Assembly (NCBI RefSeq): GCF_008629685.1
Contig: NZ_VWSF01000026.1
Coordinates: 1-64,000, forward strand
Direction of reading: 5' to 3'
DNA from: Adhaeribacter rhizoryzae
GTDB taxonomy: Bacteria > Bacteroidota > Bacteroidia > Cytophagales > Hymenobacteraceae
Length of the DNA: 64,000 nt
A program made the translations under genes and the position numbers. Positions 7,300 through 16,770 of this stretch are shown here, one piece after another. The notes beneath the pieces were generated by a model, which worked only from the letters and a program-made list of their open reading frames with translations, made no database searches and had not been told where the DNA came from. The number at the start of each line of letters is the position of its first letter. The first letter of the stretch is position 1.

Positions 7300-10200
7300 T
7301 TAAAAACTAACATTTACCCCCAGCAAAAACGACCGGGTTTTCGGATAGAAATTCCGGTTATCAATGCCCGGCTCAATACCACCCAGCGAAATTTCGGGGT
7401 CAATGCCTTTATAATCGGTAATGGTAAACAGGTTGGTACCGGTTACATACACCCTTAAATTTTTGAAGGTATTGCTGCTCTCCGAAGCGAAAGTATAACC
7501 CAGCGAGGCATTATCCATGCGCAGGTACGAGCCGCTTTCGAGGAACCGATCTGATACAAAATAAGCATTAAAATCGTTGGTCGATTCGTTCAGCGTAAAC
7601 TTGGGAATATTCCGGATTTGGGCGGCCGCCGGGTTATTTAGGTTTGCCAGCGTCGCGTTCAGGATTTTATTGCCGTAAACCCCGCGCACGAAAAAGTTTA
7701 AATCAAAATTGCCGTATTTAAAGGTGTTGTTCCAGCCGTACAGTAATTTGGGCTGGGCATTGCCGGCAATGGTAAAATCGAGCGAAGACGGCGTAGTGGT
7801 AATGGTGCCATCGGCTTTCTGGAACTGCGATACGCCTTGGTCGTTTTTACCTACAAAATGCCAGATGTTGAAAGTACCCAGTGGCATACCTTCCCGAATA
7901 ATTTGGGAAGTGTTACCGGATTGCCCTTGCCCGCCAAGCTGCGCCGTTTTGATTTCGGTTAAGCTGAATTTTTCATTGGATAAAGTTTCGATTTTGTTTT
8001 TGTTGTGCGCCACGTTAAAAGAAGTACGCCAGCTAAAATTAGGTTTATCAATGGGCACCGCGTTTAACTGTACTTCCACGCCCCGGTTGTTCATTTCACC
8101 CACGTTGGCAATTAAGGTGTTTACAAAATATTGGGTAGTCGAAACCGGGTAATTCCAGATCAGGTCCGAAGTGTTTTTATCGTAAAAATCAACGGCACCG
8201 CCCAAGCGCCCATTCAGCACCGAAAAATCAACGCCCACATTGGTCATAGCCGTACGCTCCCATTTCAAATCGGGGTTCTGGTTTTGGGTTGGGCCGATGG
8301 AATTGGTAAGTTGCCCGTTGTAATAAAAATAACCTGTAGAGCCGTAGCGGGTGGTAGCAATCATCGGGTCGAAGCCGAGGGAGTTACCCGTAACACCATA
8401 ACCCACGCGTAATTTCAGGTCGTTTAGGAAAGCAAAACCTTTTAAGAATTCTTCCTGGGTTAAGCGCCAACCCGCCGAGAAAGCCGGGAACAAGCCCCAA
8501 CGGTTATTTACTCCAAACGCCGAAGAACCATCCTGCCGCAACGAGGCCTGGAATAAATATTTTTCGTTAAAAGAATAATTTACCCGCCCGTAGAACGAAA
8601 TCAGCCGCAAGGTTTGGATAGTAGTGTTGCCGTAGTTGGGTACAAAACCGGGCCGCGGGCTCGACAAACCTAAATTATTATACGTGAGCACATCCGAAGT
8701 AAAACCCTGGCTGGACGTTTGGAAGCCTTCGCCGGTGCGATCCTGTTGCCACGAATAGCCGGCTAATAAACCTAAGTTGTGCCTATCAAAAGTTTTATCG
8801 TAGTTAAAATAAGATTCTAACACTTTGCGGGTATTGGAATAAGCATTCCGGAGGGCCACCCCGCCGGCATTTTGCGCCAAACCAGATAAGCGGCCAAAAT
8901 AAATATTCCGGTTTACCTGCTCATCCTGCGAAGCCAGACTTAAGGTATATTTCAGTCCGGGCAATAATTGCAGCTCGGCAATACCATTGGCCAGAAAGGT
9001 CCGGATTTTCGCGTCGTTTTCATTATTATCGAGCAACGATACCGGGTTCAATACGCCGTTTACATAATCTTCGCGGTAAAGGCCGGTTTCGTCTTTAATA
9101 TTTAAAGTAGGCATAAAATTGAGCATGTTGCTCAACAACTCTACCGGAAAAGTTTTTTGGTTGGTAACACTGTTGCTGATAGAGATGCTGAGTTTTAGCT
9201 TATCTTTAAAAGCCTGCTGCTCCACGCGCCCCCGTAGTATTAAGCGGTCCAGCGACGAGTTCTTAATAATACCTTCGTTATTCAGGTAATTAATGCTGGC
9301 ATCGTAACTGGTTTTGCCGGTATTGGCCATTAAAGAAAGGTTGTGGTTGTGCGATATACCGGTCCGGCTAACTTCTTTTTGCCAGTCGGTGCTCACGCCA
9401 TCGTCTTTGCCGGCAGTTTTATTATTAGCCGTTAAAAAAGCCCGGAGCTCGTCCGCCGACAACATATCGATCTGGTTCGAAATATTCTCGACGGCGGCAT
9501 AACCATTGTATGAAAGCACCGGTTCGCCTTGTTTGGCCCGGCGGGTAGTTACAATAATTACGCCGTTGGCTGCCCTGGAGCCGTAAATCGCCGTGGCCGA
9601 AGCATCTTTCAACACGTCAATCGAAACAATATCGTTGGGGGCAACTACCTGAATAGAAGCGCCCGGCACGCCATCGATTACGTAAAAAGGCTCCTGCGCC
9701 GCTCCGGTCCGGAGCGTGGATGGGCCTCTTAGAATAATAGAAGCATTGGCATTGGGGTCGCCGCTGCGGGTTACGTTTAAGCCGGCTACCTTGCCTTGCA
9801 GTAATTGGTCGGGTGCGTTATTTACGCCGGCGTTAAAATCGCCGCTTTTTATACTACTAATGGCACCCGTCACATCACTTTGGGTAGTAGACCCGTAACC
9901 CACCACTACCACCTCCGATAGTTGTTTGGCGTCCATGGTCATCACCACATTTATTTCGGCATTATCTACCACGCGTTCAGCATTCTGGTAGCCCAACATT
10001 GAAAAAACCAAGGTTTCGTTGCGGTTTACCGTAATCCGGAAGCGGCCATTGGCATCGGCGGTGGTACCGCGGTTCGTGTTTTTAACAATAATGGTAGCGC
10101 CGGGTAGCGGCCCTTGCTTGTCGCGGACGGTGCCGGTAACCTCAATTTCTTCTTTCGCATCGGGCAGGAATTTGCCCGTAACTGTTGGGCTAATATTTCT

Positions 10201-10323
10201 GTTGCCGGGTACGTTGCTGGCAACCTCAGCCTGCACCTGAGATAAAGAGAATAAACAAAGCAGGGCAGCCGAAAATAAGGTGGCAGGCGGTGGCACTGCC
10301 AATCGGTAAAAGTTTTTTTTCAT
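7300..10323 (-). CDS. SusC/RagA-family TonB-linked outer-membrane transporter
   Basis: The 1007-residue protein has a signal peptide ending near VQA, then a carboxypeptidase-regulatory-like domain (VTGTVRDKQGPLPGATIIVK to ~115). A TonB-box-like SEVVVVGYG is at ~135-143 and a plug domain follows. The plug carries the SusC signature VLKDASATAIYGSRAANGVI, and the rest is a 22-strand-type beta-barrel ending in an aromatic-rich FLLGVNVSF. It imports oligosaccharides or other large nutrients across the outer membrane using TonB/ExbBD energy. It has no STN domain, so unlike the copy at 35214 it is not expected to signal to an anti-sigma factor. It is the first gene of a two-gene operon with SusD. 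Confidence 0.93.
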   Translation of the reverse strand: MKKNFYRLAVPPPATLFSAALLCLFSLSQVQAEVASNVPGNRNISPTVTGKFLPDAKEEIEVTGTVRDKQGPLPGATIIVKNTNRGTTADANGRFRITVNRNETLVFSMLGYQNAERVVDNAEINVVMTMDAKQLSEVVVVGYGSTTQSDVTGAISSIKSGDFNAGVNNAPDQLLQGKVAGLNVTRSGDPNANASIILRGPSTLRTGAAQEPFYVIDGVPGASIQVVAPNDIVSIDVLKDASATAIYGSRAANGVIIVTTRRAKQGEPVLSYNGYAAVENISNQIDMLSADELRAFLTANNKTAGKDDGVSTDWQKEVSRTGISHNHNLSLMANTGKTSYDASINYLNNEGIIKNSSLDRLILRGRVEQQAFKDKLKLSISISNSVTNQKTFPVELLSNMLNFMPTLNIKDETGLYREDYVNGVLNPVSLLDNNENDAKIRTFLANGIAELQLLPGLKYTLSLASQDEQVNRNIYFGRLSGLAQNAGGVALRNAYSNTRKVLESYFNYDKTFDRHNLGLLAGYSWQQDRTGEGFQTSSQGFTSDVLTYNNLGLSSPRPGFVPNYGNTTIQTLRLISFYGRVNYSFNEKYLFQASLRQDGSSAFGVNNRWGLFPAFSAGWRLTQEEFLKGFAFLNDLKLRVGYGVTGNSLGFDPMIATTRYGSTGYFYYNGQLTNSIGPTQNQNPDLKWERTAMTNVGVDFSVLNGRLGGAVDFYDKNTSDLIWNYPVSTTQYFVNTLIANVGEMNNRGVEVQLNAVPIDKPNFSWRTSFNVAHNKNKIETLSNEKFSLTEIKTAQLGGQGQSGNTSQIIREGMPLGTFNIWHFVGKNDQGVSQFQKADGTITTTPSSLDFTIAGNAQPKLLYGWNNTFKYGNFDLNFFVRGVYGNKILNATLANLNNPAAAQIRNIPKFTLNESTNDFNAYFVSDRFLESGSYLRMDNASLGYTFASESSNTFKNLRVYVTGTNLFTITDYKGIDPEISLGGIEPGIDNRNFYPKTRSFLLGVNVSF

Positions 10324-10884
10324 GGATGTGTGTGTGTTAGTTGAATACGGATAAACCTCAATGAGCTTAATGAGCTTGGTGCGCCAGGTAATCGTACTAC
10401 AGGTGGCGACTGTTTCTGGCCAAACGGCGCCCTTTACGAGAAAAGCAACTTACCAATAATTTTAATAGTAAGTTATTCCATAAAAAGTTAAATTCCCTGT
10501 TAATATAATTATTTTTTTGACCAAAAAACATAGGTACGATGTTGGTTTATCGCACAAAAAGAATGCTTTTGTGTTAAGTGAATTTCACCGGAATATTATG
10601 CCTTTGTTAAGTTGTGCAGCACCCTATTAAAAGGTAAGCAGCCAGAATATTTACCTTCAAAAGCAGGAAGGCAACAGGTCGGGCATTATCAGCAAGGGCT
10701 AAGTGAATAGTACTACTATGGGGTGTAACAGCAGGGCAATATTTAGGTACTTTAAAAGCTGGCGTACGCTTACTTCTTTGGAAAAGAAAATCTTTTACGA
10801 AAAAATTAATAAAACGTTTTTACCAATATTAGTCTATACTTGCACGAACTTATTTCTTTTATTTAACCCTGTTAGCATTTCCCC
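10324..10884. other. Intergenic region upstream of divergent susC-type and rsbQ-like genes
   Basis: These 561 bases hold the promoters of two divergent transcription units. A GTGTGTGTGT tract lies just upstream of the SusC start on the plus strand. The imperfect palindrome AACTTAC...GTAAGTT is at ~10448-10475. No dispersed repeat copy is recognised. A frame at 10703-10912 lacks coding character and overlaps the next gene's start, so it is not annotated. Confidence 0.4.
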
Positions 10885-11694
10885 ATGGATGTACTTAAAA
10901 GAAATAATGTAACCGTAACGGGTAAAGGACAAACCCCAATGCTTTTTGCCCACGGTTATGGCTGCGACCAAAATATGTGGCGGTTTATAACCCCGGCTTT
11001 TGAAGACGATTATAAAATTATTCTTTTCGATCATATTGGTTTTGGGCAATCCGATGTTTCAGAATATTCACCAAAAACCTACGGTTCTTTACACGCCTAC
11101 GCCGAAGATTTGCTGGAAATTTGCCGCAGCCTTAACCTGCACGATGTAATTCTGGTGGGCCATTCGGTAAGCGCCATGATTGGGGTACTGGCGGCTATTC
11201 AAGCGCCTAATCTTTTTCAGAAACTGGTACTCATTGGCCCTTCGCCGCGCTACATAAACGAGATGGGCTATACTGGCGGCTTCGACCGGAAAGAAATATT
11301 TGAATTACTGGAAGCGCTGGATAGCAATTATTTAAGCTGGTCGGTGGGCATTGCGCCAGTAATTATGGGCAACCCCGAAAGACCCGAACTAAGCGAAGAA
11401 CTGGCCAGCAGCTTTTGCCGCAGCCACGAAGAATTTGCCAAAAACTTTGCTTACCTTACTTTCTTGTCCGATAACCGCCCCGACCTGCAAAAGCTGCAAA
11501 CCCCCTCTCTTATTCTGCAATGCCAGGAGGACCGCATTGCGCCGCTGGAAGTAGGCGAATACATGCACCAACACCTGGCCAACAGCCAATTAGAAATATT
11601 AAACGCCACCGGCCATTGCCCAAATTTAAGTGCCCCCGACGAAACCATTGCGGCCATCAAAAAATTTTTAGCACCCGAACCCGTTATTGTATAA
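10885..11694 (+). CDS. RsbQ-like alpha/beta hydrolase
   Basis: The 269-residue protein resembles Bacillus subtilis RsbQ throughout, as far as I recall that sequence: MDVLKRNNVTVTGKG, LFAHGYGCDQNMWR, ILFDHIGFGQSD, and C-terminal SLILQCQEDRIAP then TGHCPNLSAPDETI. The predicted triad is Ser94 (VGHSVSA), Asp216 (QEDRIAP) and His244 (TGHCP). In Bacillus, RsbQ supplies or processes a small ligand for the PAS domain of the PP2C phosphatase RsbP, which activates sigma-B. The family also includes the plant karrikin/strigolactone receptors KAI2 and D14. Here no PP2C gene is adjacent. The next gene, 57 bases downstream, encodes a SpoIIAA-like protein, so a link to regulatory signalling is plausible but inferred. 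Confidence 0.85.
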   Translation: MDVLKRNNVTVTGKGQTPMLFAHGYGCDQNMWRFITPAFEDDYKIILFDHIGFGQSDVSEYSPKTYGSLHAYAEDLLEICRSLNLHDVILVGHSVSAMIGVLAAIQAPNLFQKLVLIGPSPRYINEMGYTGGFDRKEIFELLEALDSNYLSWSVGIAPVIMGNPERPELSEELASSFCRSHEEFAKNFAYLTFLSDNRPDLQKLQTPSLILQCQEDRIAPLEVGEYMHQHLANSQLEILNATGHCPNLSAPDETIAAIKKFLAPEPVIV

Positions 11695-11751
11695 AGAATA
11701 TTGCATAGCCGGCAGTTTATGCTAGCCGGTAAAGGCCGGACCATAAGTGGG

Positions 11752-12156
11752 ATGATTAAGAAAGAGTTAAAGAAAGCAAACGGCAATACATTTTTTGAGG
11801 CAGAACGGAAAGCTGACAACGCGTATATTCACGTAAACTGGATTGGTATACAGTCGCTGGAGATGGTGCTGCTGGGTGCCAGCCAGTTGCTGCACATGCT
11901 GCGGGCGCAACCCTGCCCTGCTATATTAAACAGCAACAAAGAGTTAATTGGCCCCTGGCACGATGGGGCTTCATTTTTGGGTAGTAAATGGGCCTTGCAA
12001 GCTAAAAATCTGGGCTTAGCTTATTTTGCGCATGTAATGGCACCGGGCGTTTATGGGCAAAGCTCTTTTCAGAACTTTTACCAGTTTGGGCACCAATATT
12101 TACAAATAGAAACTTTTACCACCGATGCCGAAGCCGAAGCCTGGTTGCGGAGCTAA
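11752..12156 (+). CDS. SpoIIAA/STAS-like protein
   Basis: The predicted product is 134 residues beginning MIKKELKKANGNTFFEAER. It has the layout of the SpoIIAA-like (STAS-fold) family: a first strand AYIHVNWIGIQSLEMV, a helix, the strand PAILNSNKELIG, a long helical stretch, the strand LAYFAHVMAPG, and a C-terminal FTTDAEAEAWLRS that closely fits the family's Fxx.eeAlaWL ending. The function in such solo proteins is poorly known; partner-switching roles are known for true anti-anti-sigma factors. A conserved phosphorylatable Ser is not obvious. Upstream in-frame starts (TTG 11701, ATG 11719) exist, but ATG 11752 best fits the domain. It probably shares an operon with the RsbQ-like gene. Confidence 0.65.
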   Translation: MIKKELKKANGNTFFEAERKADNAYIHVNWIGIQSLEMVLLGASQLLHMLRAQPCPAILNSNKELIGPWHDGASFLGSKWALQAKNLGLAYFAHVMAPGVYGQSSFQNFYQFGHQYLQIETFTTDAEAEAWLRS

Positions 12157-12282
12157 GCCCCGAAAACAGCTGCCAATACCTGGCTTTACAAGCATTACCA
12201 AACCTGCCTTTAACCTGCTGAAATAGCCGTAGGTTAGCAATTTCTTAAGTTAATTAAAAGCTTAATAATTCTATGCTTGTTT

Positions 12283-13062
12283 TTATGCTTGCCGTAATGC
12301 GTTCCAGCTTAATCCGTTTCGGCCACCTTCATCCGGGTACAAGGTCATTACAGGGTTAGATTGCCATACTTCTTTGGTATCTAAATCCATAATAGAGAGG
12401 CAGCCGGAAAAAGCCGCGCCGGTATCCATTAATATTAGATTTCCCATTTTTAAGGGTGTGGTTTGGTTTTGGTTCAGGTTAGTGGTAGGCGTATGCCCAA
12501 TATAAATTTCTTTATACCCCGGAATAACTAAATCCTTTTCGGGTTGTAACCTGTATTTATTTTTCCGGTACAGTTGGTAACATTTATTAATAAAATCGCG
12601 GCTCCAGATTAACCAGTCGGTATCGGTTTCTGCTATGTCTTTTTCCGGGTCGAAACCCGCGTGCACCAGCAAGATATTATCTTCGGTAACGTGGTAAGGC
12701 TTGGCATTAAGTAAAAACTGCAGGTGCTCCGGTGGCATTTCGCCGCTGGGCCCATACGATTTAACGGTGGCATCACCGCCTTGCATTATCCAGAAATAAT
12801 GTTCGTTCTGGTCTTCTGAGTCTTGTTTAAATGATTTATCGCTAAAACCTTTAATGGCCCATTGGTCGTGATTGCCTAATAAGTGCACTAAATTCCGGAT
12901 GCCCAATAAAAGCTGAATGCTTTCTTTGGTCTGGGACCAGCCATCTACCACATCGCCTAAAAAAAACAACTGGTCTTGGTCGTTATTAAATCCGCACCGC
13001 TCCAGGCATTGCACCATGGCTTTATACCCTCCGTGGCTATCAGAAAATACAAATCTTCTCAT
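12283..13062 (-). CDS. Calcineurin-like metallophosphoesterase (PPP-type)
   Basis: The 259-residue protein contains all PPP/MPE metal motifs in order: DSHGG (Asp8, His10), GDVVDGW (Asp37), GNHDQW (Asn64, His65), VHAGFD and GHTPTTN (His in the last). The pattern is that of small bacterial Ser/Thr- or diadenosine-tetraphosphatase-type enzymes, which bind two metal ions and hydrolyse phosphoesters in the cytoplasm. There is no signal peptide. Length is normal. The substrate (phosphoprotein or nucleotide) cannot be decided. It converges on the SpoIIAA-like gene and is separated by a terminator from the protease gene upstream. Confidence 0.85.
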   Translation of the reverse strand: MRRFVFSDSHGGYKAMVQCLERCGFNNDQDQLFFLGDVVDGWSQTKESIQLLLGIRNLVHLLGNHDQWAIKGFSDKSFKQDSEDQNEHYFWIMQGGDATVKSYGPSGEMPPEHLQFLLNAKPYHVTEDNILLVHAGFDPEKDIAETDTDWLIWSRDFINKCYQLYRKNKYRLQPEKDLVIPGYKEIYIGHTPTTNLNQNQTTPLKMGNLILMDTGAAFSGCLSIMDLDTKEVWQSNPVMTLYPDEGGRNGLSWNALRQA

Positions 13063-13180
13063 CTGATTTAATTAAAAATAGTTGGTTTAAGAATATTACA
13101 TGTTGCGTTTACCGGTTTAATTCTGAAATGTTTAGCTTGCCCCAGCCAGATGAATTTGGGTTAACAAGCCCGGTTATAAA

Positions 13181-13215
13181 AAAAGAAAGCCTTGTGTAAA
13201 CAAGGCTTTCTTTTT
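13181..13215 (-). terminator. Strong bidirectional-looking intrinsic terminator after the M43 protease
   Basis: AAAAGAAAGCCTTG (13181-13194) pairs with CAAGGCTTTCTTTT (13201-13214) around the loop TGTAAA. The A/T flanks give U-tracts in both directions. It lies 21 bases beyond the minus-strand protease stop. Confidence 0.8.
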
Positions 13216-13235
13216 AAGGCAATATTTTAACTTAA

Positions 13236-14312
13236 TTATTGCACTGCTACCGCACTAAAACCAGCCCGTGGGCCATTGCTGGCAAATATTGCCCGGGCGC
13301 GGGTTTTCTGGCCAACCGAGAACATGTACATACAGGCATCATCGGTGTAATCCATGTAATTCATGGTCATTTCTACGGGCGCGCCGGCACAAGTACTTTT
13401 GTGGTTTGCCGCCGGACAGCCGTAATTTGCCGTATTGTGGGTTGGCGTGTCGTTAACCAGGTCGGAGCCGCAAGTAGCATCGCCCCAAATGTGGCGCAGG
13501 TTCATCCAGTGGCCTACTTCGTGGGTTGCCGTACGGCCTTTGTCATAAGGTGTAGCCAGGTAAGCACTGTTGGGGCTGGCCATGAAAGTTTTATTACCGA
13601 AATATTGCGGCCCAATTACTACGCCATCGGTAGTGGAGCTGCCGCCCGGAAACTGGGCATACCCCAATATGCCGCCGCCAATATTGCATACCCAAATATT
13701 TAAAGTTTTATCTGGGGTAGTTGGGTCTATGCCGCCTTTTTTACTGCTTTTCATGGCATCGCGGGTACCCCACGACGATTTAGACGATTGTTTCCGTACG
13801 ATACTTTTCAGGGTGAATTTGTAATTCATATTAGCTTTTACGCCCGTAAAAGTAGCTGGCACCAAGCTATAATCGGTGTTTTGTGCCTGAAAATCGCGGT
13901 TAAGCACTACTATCTGCGACTGAATCTGATCTTCCGAAATATTTTGCTGGCTAGAACTATAAATTACGTTTACTACCACCGGAATTTCGATGGTTGTATT
14001 TACGTCGTTTACGGCGTTAGTCGTAATGTCGCCGGTGTTGCTGGTTTGGCCGCCGGTTTTGTTTGCCCGGCCCTGGGCAAAACGCTGGGTATGCTCCTCA
14101 ATGGCTTGCATCTTTTTAAGCAACCCCGGATTTTCTTTAATTTTCTCTTCGTGCACTTTCATGGTTGCACATCTTTCGCCACTGGCCTGGGCATCTTCAC
14201 TATTCGAAACGCCACCATCCAGGGCAAACTCTTCTTCCGGCGAATTAACCGAACATCCCAGCATTAATGCCAGCGAAAAAGAATAGAACAATTTTTTGGA
14301 AATTTTTTTCAT
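13236..14312 (-). CDS. M43-family (pappalysin/cytophagalysin-type) zinc metalloprotease, lipoprotein
   Basis: The 358-residue protein has a lipoprotein signal with lipidated Cys20 (LMLGCS). The zinc-binding motif HEVGHWMNLRHIWG spans 264-277 (His264, Glu265, His268, His274), followed by CGSDLVNDTP. The Met-turn block is MTMNYMDYTDD at ~316-325. This HExxHxxGxxH-type motif with a distal MNYMDY defines the M43B group common in Cytophagales. It is expected to act outside the cell or on the cell surface. It lacks the C-terminal sorting domain often present in secreted homologues, so lipid anchoring is the likely attachment. Single-gene unit with its own terminator. Confidence 0.9.
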   Translation of the reverse strand: MKKISKKLFYSFSLALMLGCSVNSPEEEFALDGGVSNSEDAQASGERCATMKVHEEKIKENPGLLKKMQAIEEHTQRFAQGRANKTGGQTSNTGDITTNAVNDVNTTIEIPVVVNVIYSSSQQNISEDQIQSQIVVLNRDFQAQNTDYSLVPATFTGVKANMNYKFTLKSIVRKQSSKSSWGTRDAMKSSKKGGIDPTTPDKTLNIWVCNIGGGILGYAQFPGGSSTTDGVVIGPQYFGNKTFMASPNSAYLATPYDKGRTATHEVGHWMNLRHIWGDATCGSDLVNDTPTHNTANYGCPAANHKSTCAGAPVEMTMNYMDYTDDACMYMFSVGQKTRARAIFASNGPRAGFSAVAVQ

Positions 14313-14668
14313 GCTTGTTTTTGGGTTTGTTTGTTTTGGGTAATTTATCTAAAAATAATTATAACACAAATAAAAAAATTAACTGACTAAATAATTATAA
14401 TTCTAGTTTACCCGAATAACTTCTCCAGAAATAGCTTCTATTAACCCATACAAGGCTTTACCAGCTAATCAGCAACAGGATTACCAATTACCAAAACCTA
14501 AAATATTAACATAATTTAGCTGTAAATGAATTATATACATTTATTGTATATACTAATTTAAGCATAAACTTTAACAAGCATGTAAGTTAGCTTAAAGGCT
14601 TATACAGGATTGAACTTTTCGTTCATTCGCCCTAAAAAAATTAAGAAGATATTCTAAAAAAATTGCGG
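14313..14668. other. AT-rich intergenic region
   Basis: These 356 bases lie between two minus-strand genes. They are very AT-rich (runs such as AAAAATAATTATAACAC near 14351). They probably carry the promoter of the protease gene. No hairpin with a U-tract, repeat copy or small gene was recognised. Confidence 0.4.
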
Positions 14669-15115
14669 TTAAGCTTTCTGGAACAATTTACGGGTAGCCA
14701 CTTTAGTTTGCTCATCTATTTCGTGGATTTGCGTAAGCACCTCTACCACGGCCATTAAGCCATTAAATATTCGTTCTTCTTTGGTTTTACCCCGGGGTGC
14801 TCTTTCAAAGGCGTATTCCAGACGGGCTAATTCGGGCCAGGCGTAGCCGGTAGCATTTATTTGTTCGCGGGCCGGGCCGGTATAAGCCCAGGGGCGTTTT
14901 ACCTGGGCAATTTTATTACTTAACGTAACAAACACCTGCGACCAGGCCACTTGCCGGTTAATCCATTTTAAATCCTGGTCGTACTTAATATTTAAGTTAG
15001 CCGCTATAATATTACCCACGGCACACGCATGGCAATTACCCTGCACCAAAGAATCGTTGAGGTAAGCGTTTACCAATATTTTTATGGTTTTGTCGTAAAG
15101 CTCCTTGTTCTTCAT
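14669..15115 (-). CDS. Hypothetical protein with CHAC motif
   Basis: The product is 148 residues with no signal peptide or membrane segment, and it looks all-helical. Near the N-terminus is NCHACAVGNIIA, a Cys-x-x-Cys pair that could be redox-active or bind metal. C-terminal helices (GLMAVVEVLTQIHEIDEQT) follow. It reads as an intact gene with a normal ATG. The family is not recognised. It is divergent from the GH8 gene. Confidence 0.6.
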   Translation of the reverse strand: MKNKELYDKTIKILVNAYLNDSLVQGNCHACAVGNIIAANLNIKYDQDLKWINRQVAWSQVFVTLSNKIAQVKRPWAYTGPAREQINATGYAWPELARLEYAFERAPRGKTKEERIFNGLMAVVEVLTQIHEIDEQTKVATRKLFQKA

Positions 15116-15334
15116 AGTATTACAGTTAAAGGCCAGGCCGGCAACGCCCTTTTACCAGATTCTTTGGCAGGCGGTTTAATATTCTTTTTCGTTAAAGATT
15201 TAAATAAGTTGTGGGGAGCCGGAGAGATTATTTTTTTAGTAAATAAGCCAGGCTAAACTAACCATACGCAAGGCTTTTTACCGGATATTGTTTAATATTG
15301 TATAAATTACAATAACTAATATAATTCATTTGTT

Positions 15335-16669
15335 ATGCCACAAAATATTGGCCACTTGCTTTATTATATTTTACCCGTACGCTACCGTTTGGCGCTCTTA
15401 ATAATTTTGGCAGGCGCAATATTTTTAGGTTCGTGCGCCAAAGTAGATACGGCGGTTAAAGCAAACGCTAACGCTGGTAAAGGGGCTTATGCTACCAAAA
15501 AATACCGGAATTTATTTGAAGAGAATGGCTTTGCCACTGCCGATATTAACCGCAAAATAGAAGCTGCTTACCAGCAATTATTTCACGGCGACTCGGCCAG
15601 CCAAGCTATTTATTTTATGGCCGGGCAAAATGCCAATGGTCCTAAGGCTTACGTTGCCGATGTATACCACAACGATATCCGGAGTGAGGGCATGTCTTAT
15701 GGCATGATGATAGCGGTACAGCTAAATAAAAAAGCCGAGTTTGATGCCCTCTGGAATTACGCCCTCACGCACATGTACGTCAGCAACCCCAACCACCCGG
15801 CCGAAGGTTATTTTGCCTGGTCGTTGAAAAGAGACGGTACGCCTAACTCCGAAACACCGGCCCCAGATGGCGAAGAATATTTTTTAACGGCGCTGTATTT
15901 TGCGTCGGGCCGCTGGGGCAACGGCGAAGGCATTTACAACTATAAAGCCTGGGCCGATAAAATATTAACTACCATGCGCCACCACCCCATGAAGACCGGA
16001 CCAACCAAAAACGGCACGCAAACGGTGGGCAACATGGTAAACGAAGAAAGAAAAATGATCCTTTTTGTGCCGCAGGGTGCCGGCCGCAATTTTTCGGACC
16101 CATCGTACCACTTGCCGGCTTTTTACGAACTCTGGGCCAAATGGGGACCCGAAAACGACCGGGCATTCTGGGCTGCCGCCGCCGATACCAGCCGCAATTA
16201 TTTCCAGCGAGCCACGCATCCTAAAACCGGCCTTTCATCGGATTACGCCGACTTCGACGGCAAACCCGTAACCGTCCGTTTTAACGCCAACGCACACCAC
16301 TTTGCCTACGACTCGTGGCGTACCGCCATGAACTGGAGCGTAGATTGGGCCTGGTGGCAGAAAGACCCGCGCGAACAAATATTAAGCAACCGCATCCAGT
16401 CGTTTTTTGCTTCCGAAGGGATTAATAATTATGGCCAAATATACACCGTAGATGGCAAAAAAATGGGCAACAGCCATACTACCGGCTTAATAGCTACTAA
16501 CGCCACCGCTAGCCTAGCGGCCACGCACCCGTTAGCTAAAGATTTTGTAAAGGCGCTCTGGCAAGAACCAATTCCGGACCAATTAGGCGAACGCTATTAC
16601 GATGGCTTATTGTACCTGATGAGTTTACTACATTGCAGCGGTCAGTTCCGGATTTACGAACCCCGGTAA
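15335..16669 (+). CDS. GH8 lipoprotein, probable reducing-end xylose-releasing exo-oligoxylanase type
   Basis: This 444-residue protein has a signal peptide and lipobox (IFLGSC, Cys34). The GH8 core contains DIRSEGMSYGMMIAVQL with the predicted general acid Glu118, and FAYDSWRTAMNWSVDWAWW with the candidate base Asp. The SEGMSYGM form and overall size match the Rex branch, which removes xylose from the reducing end of xylooligosaccharides, rather than BcsZ cellulases, which lie in cellulose operons. No bcs genes are nearby. It is likely anchored to a membrane or facing the periplasm. The gene is alone, followed by a clear terminator. Confidence 0.85.
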   Translation: MPQNIGHLLYYILPVRYRLALLIILAGAIFLGSCAKVDTAVKANANAGKGAYATKKYRNLFEENGFATADINRKIEAAYQQLFHGDSASQAIYFMAGQNANGPKAYVADVYHNDIRSEGMSYGMMIAVQLNKKAEFDALWNYALTHMYVSNPNHPAEGYFAWSLKRDGTPNSETPAPDGEEYFLTALYFASGRWGNGEGIYNYKAWADKILTTMRHHPMKTGPTKNGTQTVGNMVNEERKMILFVPQGAGRNFSDPSYHLPAFYELWAKWGPENDRAFWAAAADTSRNYFQRATHPKTGLSSDYADFDGKPVTVRFNANAHHFAYDSWRTAMNWSVDWAWWQKDPREQILSNRIQSFFASEGINNYGQIYTVDGKKMGNSHTTGLIATNATASLAATHPLAKDFVKALWQEPIPDQLGERYYDGLLYLMSLLHCSGQFRIYEPR

Positions 16670-16693
16670 GCTTAACTGATTGCACTTTACTTC

Positions 16694-16740
16694 TACCCAG
16701 CTTCAGGCAATATTTTGCCAAGGCTGGGTATATTTTTATT
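16694..16740 (+). terminator. Intrinsic terminator of the GH8 gene
   Basis: The outer stem TACCCAGC/GCTGGGTA and the inner stem GGCAA/TTGCC form a long hairpin (16694-16730). It is followed by TATTTTTATTT. It lies 25 bases after the GH8 stop. Confidence 0.8.
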
Positions 16741-16770
16741 TAGTAGGCCAGTTAAGCCAATTCGGAAACC

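Noticed and set aside
10703-10912. 69-residue plus-strand frame before the RsbQ-like gene
   Set aside because: It overlaps the start of the real gene and has no protein-like composition.
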